Source: Martinezella tropici (GTDB taxonomy: Bacteria; Pseudomonadota; Alphaproteobacteria; Rhizobiales; Rhizobiaceae). From it: 64,000 nt of DNA. The DNA lies in assembly GCA_000799755.1 (NCBI GenBank), contig JUHI01000024.1, positions 37,561 to 101,560 on the forward strand, read 5' to 3'. The notes under the pieces were generated by a model. That model did no database searches and had not been told where the DNA came from. It saw only the letters and a list, made by a program, of their open reading frames with translations. This document shows, in pieces, positions 63,208 through 64,000 of the stretch. A program made the translations under genes and the position numbers. Position 1 is the stretch's first letter. Every line of letters starts with the position of its first letter.

Positions 63208-63320
63208 TTCGTTCCCTCATTTTCTTCTACGGAATATTTATTTCCTGACTATAATCGTCTTTCACGCCTTGGCAAGCCAAACCTGAGGGTTTTTTCTCGA
63301 CCGCCAGACCGCATTTTCCT
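63208..63320. promoter_or_regulatory. Region between folD and gcvT-like gene with a conserved motif
   Basis: 113 bp. The AT-rich stretch 63231-63262 (GGAATATTTATTTCCTGAC, then TATAATC) resembles 53908-53939 upstream of tdm and contains TATAAT-like sequence for the minus strand. A local promoter for the gcvT-dmm-tmm genes is likely, separate from any folD read-through. Confidence 0.5.
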
Positions 63321-64000
63321 TTAAAACTTCGGTGGCTTTCTGCCGGCGGCACGATGAGCTGCGATAACGGTATTGGCCATCAGCATGGCGATCGTCATCG
63401 GCCCGACACCACCCGGAACCGGCGTGATGGCCGCGGCAACGTCGGAGGCCTCCGCATAGGCGACGTCGCCCACCAGACGGCTCTTGCCCTCGCCCCGCTC
63501 CGGCGCATCGATCCGGTTGACACCGACATCGATGACGGTCGCACCCGGCTTCACCCAATCCGCCTTGACCATCTCCGGACGGCCGACGGCCGCCACCAGA
63601 ATATCGGCGCCCTTGGCGACAGAGGCCAGATCCTTCGTCCGTGAATGCGCCGTCGTGACCGTCGCATTGGCGTTGAGCAGCAATTGCGCCATCGGCTTGC
63701 CGAACAGGTTGGAGCGGCCGATGACCACGGCATTCAGGCCCGACAGGTCCTCGCCGTGAATCGAGCGTACCAAAAGCATGGCGCCGGCCGGCGTGCAGGA
63801 GATCAGCCCGGTCTCAAGATCGCCGGTCGCAAGCTTGCCGGCATTGACCACATGCAGGCCGTCGACATCCTTCTCCGGCCTGATCGACTGGATGATCGGC
63901 TCCGAATTCAGATGCTTCGGCAGCGGCAGCTGCACGAGAATGCCGTGGATCGAGGCGTCCTCATTCAGCGACTGCACGAGCCTTGCCAATTCACCTTGAG
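63321..64000 (-). CDS. folD: Bifunctional methylene-THF dehydrogenase / methenyl-THF cyclohydrolase (5' end outside window)
   Basis: The last 226 or so residues are present; the start lies beyond the right edge. Clear FolD motifs are GILVQLPLPKHLN (active-site region), DVDGLHVVNAGKL, CTPAGAMLLV, the NADP-binding VVIGRSNLFGKPMAQLL and PVPGGVGPMTIAMLM at the C terminus. FolD oxidises 5,10-methylene-THF to 10-formyl-THF and so disposes of one-carbon units made by Tdm and the GcvT-like protein. It is probably a pathway-dedicated copy next to the housekeeping one. Confidence 0.95.
   Translation of the reverse strand, partial: QGELARLVQSLNEDASIHGILVQLPLPKHLNSEPIIQSIRPEKDVDGLHVVNAGKLATGDLETGLISCTPAGAMLLVRSIHGEDLSGLNAVVIGRSNLFGKPMAQLLLNANATVTTAHSRTKDLASVAKGADILVAAVGRPEMVKADWVKPGATVIDVGVNRIDAPERGEGKSRLVGDVAYAEASDVAAAITPVPGGVGPMTIAMLMANTVIAAHRAAGRKPPKF

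Overview
The window looks like chromosomal or large-replicon DNA from a member of the Rhizobiaceae (Rhizobium / Agrobacterium / Sinorhizobium group). This rests on high GC, genes packed in short operons with ATGA/GTGA overlaps, many peptide-type ABC transporters and LysR/LacI/IclR/XRE regulators, and a two-hairpin intergenic repeat at 26863-26961 of the RIME type known from rhizobia. The species cannot be named from sequence alone. I saw no tRNA, rRNA, CRISPR array, prophage or intact insertion sequence.

Layout. 1-6 kb: the end of a peptide-type ABC permease, an amidohydrolase, a RidA protein, an IclR regulator, a SelA-like PLP enzyme and a fused DppD-DppF ATPase, probably one uptake and catabolism locus for an amino-sugar or amino-acid-like compound. 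6-10.4 kb: a LacI regulator with its own operator, adenine deaminase and an NCS2/AzgA-type purine permease. 10.6-17 kb: three secreted carbohydrate-active proteins, including a very long GH / GH54-CBM42 / GH fusion. 17-21.5 kb: gene-poor, accessory-looking DNA with a PIN protein, a Wzx-like flippase and a CheR-like methyltransferase. 21.5-31.9 kb: LysR-DoxX-MFS, a class III-fold Orn/Lys/Arg decarboxylase, a GNAT protein, a tiny zinc-ribbon protein pair, DNA polymerase IV, and an msrB-dipZ operon.

32-39.5 kb: a DUF2325 coiled-coil protein, a PdxH-like oxidase, a methyltransferase, a LysR regulator and a four-gene operon for a MolABC-type molybdate/tungstate importer followed by a ModA-like protein with no signal peptide. 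The DUF2325 gene and the mol operon are each preceded by a 24-nt dyad resembling the ModE Mo-box, which suggests one metal-controlled regulon. 39.5-48.7 kb: a peptide-type ABC transporter, two nucleoside hydrolases, a DapA/NanA-family aldolase and a divergent LysR gene, probably a nucleoside salvage operon. 48.8-51.9 kb: a small unknown protein, and a divergent XRE regulator / DHA2 MFS exporter pair.

52-64 kb: an almost complete methylated-amine route. It has an APC permease, Tdm (TMAO demethylase), Tmm (trimethylamine monooxygenase), a heme-dependent DUF3445 demethylase with its PDR/VanB reductase and DmmA-family subunit, a GcvT-like folate protein and FolD. Together these should convert trimethylamine to TMAO, dimethylamine and monomethylamine, with formaldehyde captured on tetrahydrofolate and oxidised by FolD. 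An AAC(3)-family acetyltransferase and a soluble PAS / half-MCP protein sit between tdm and tmm.
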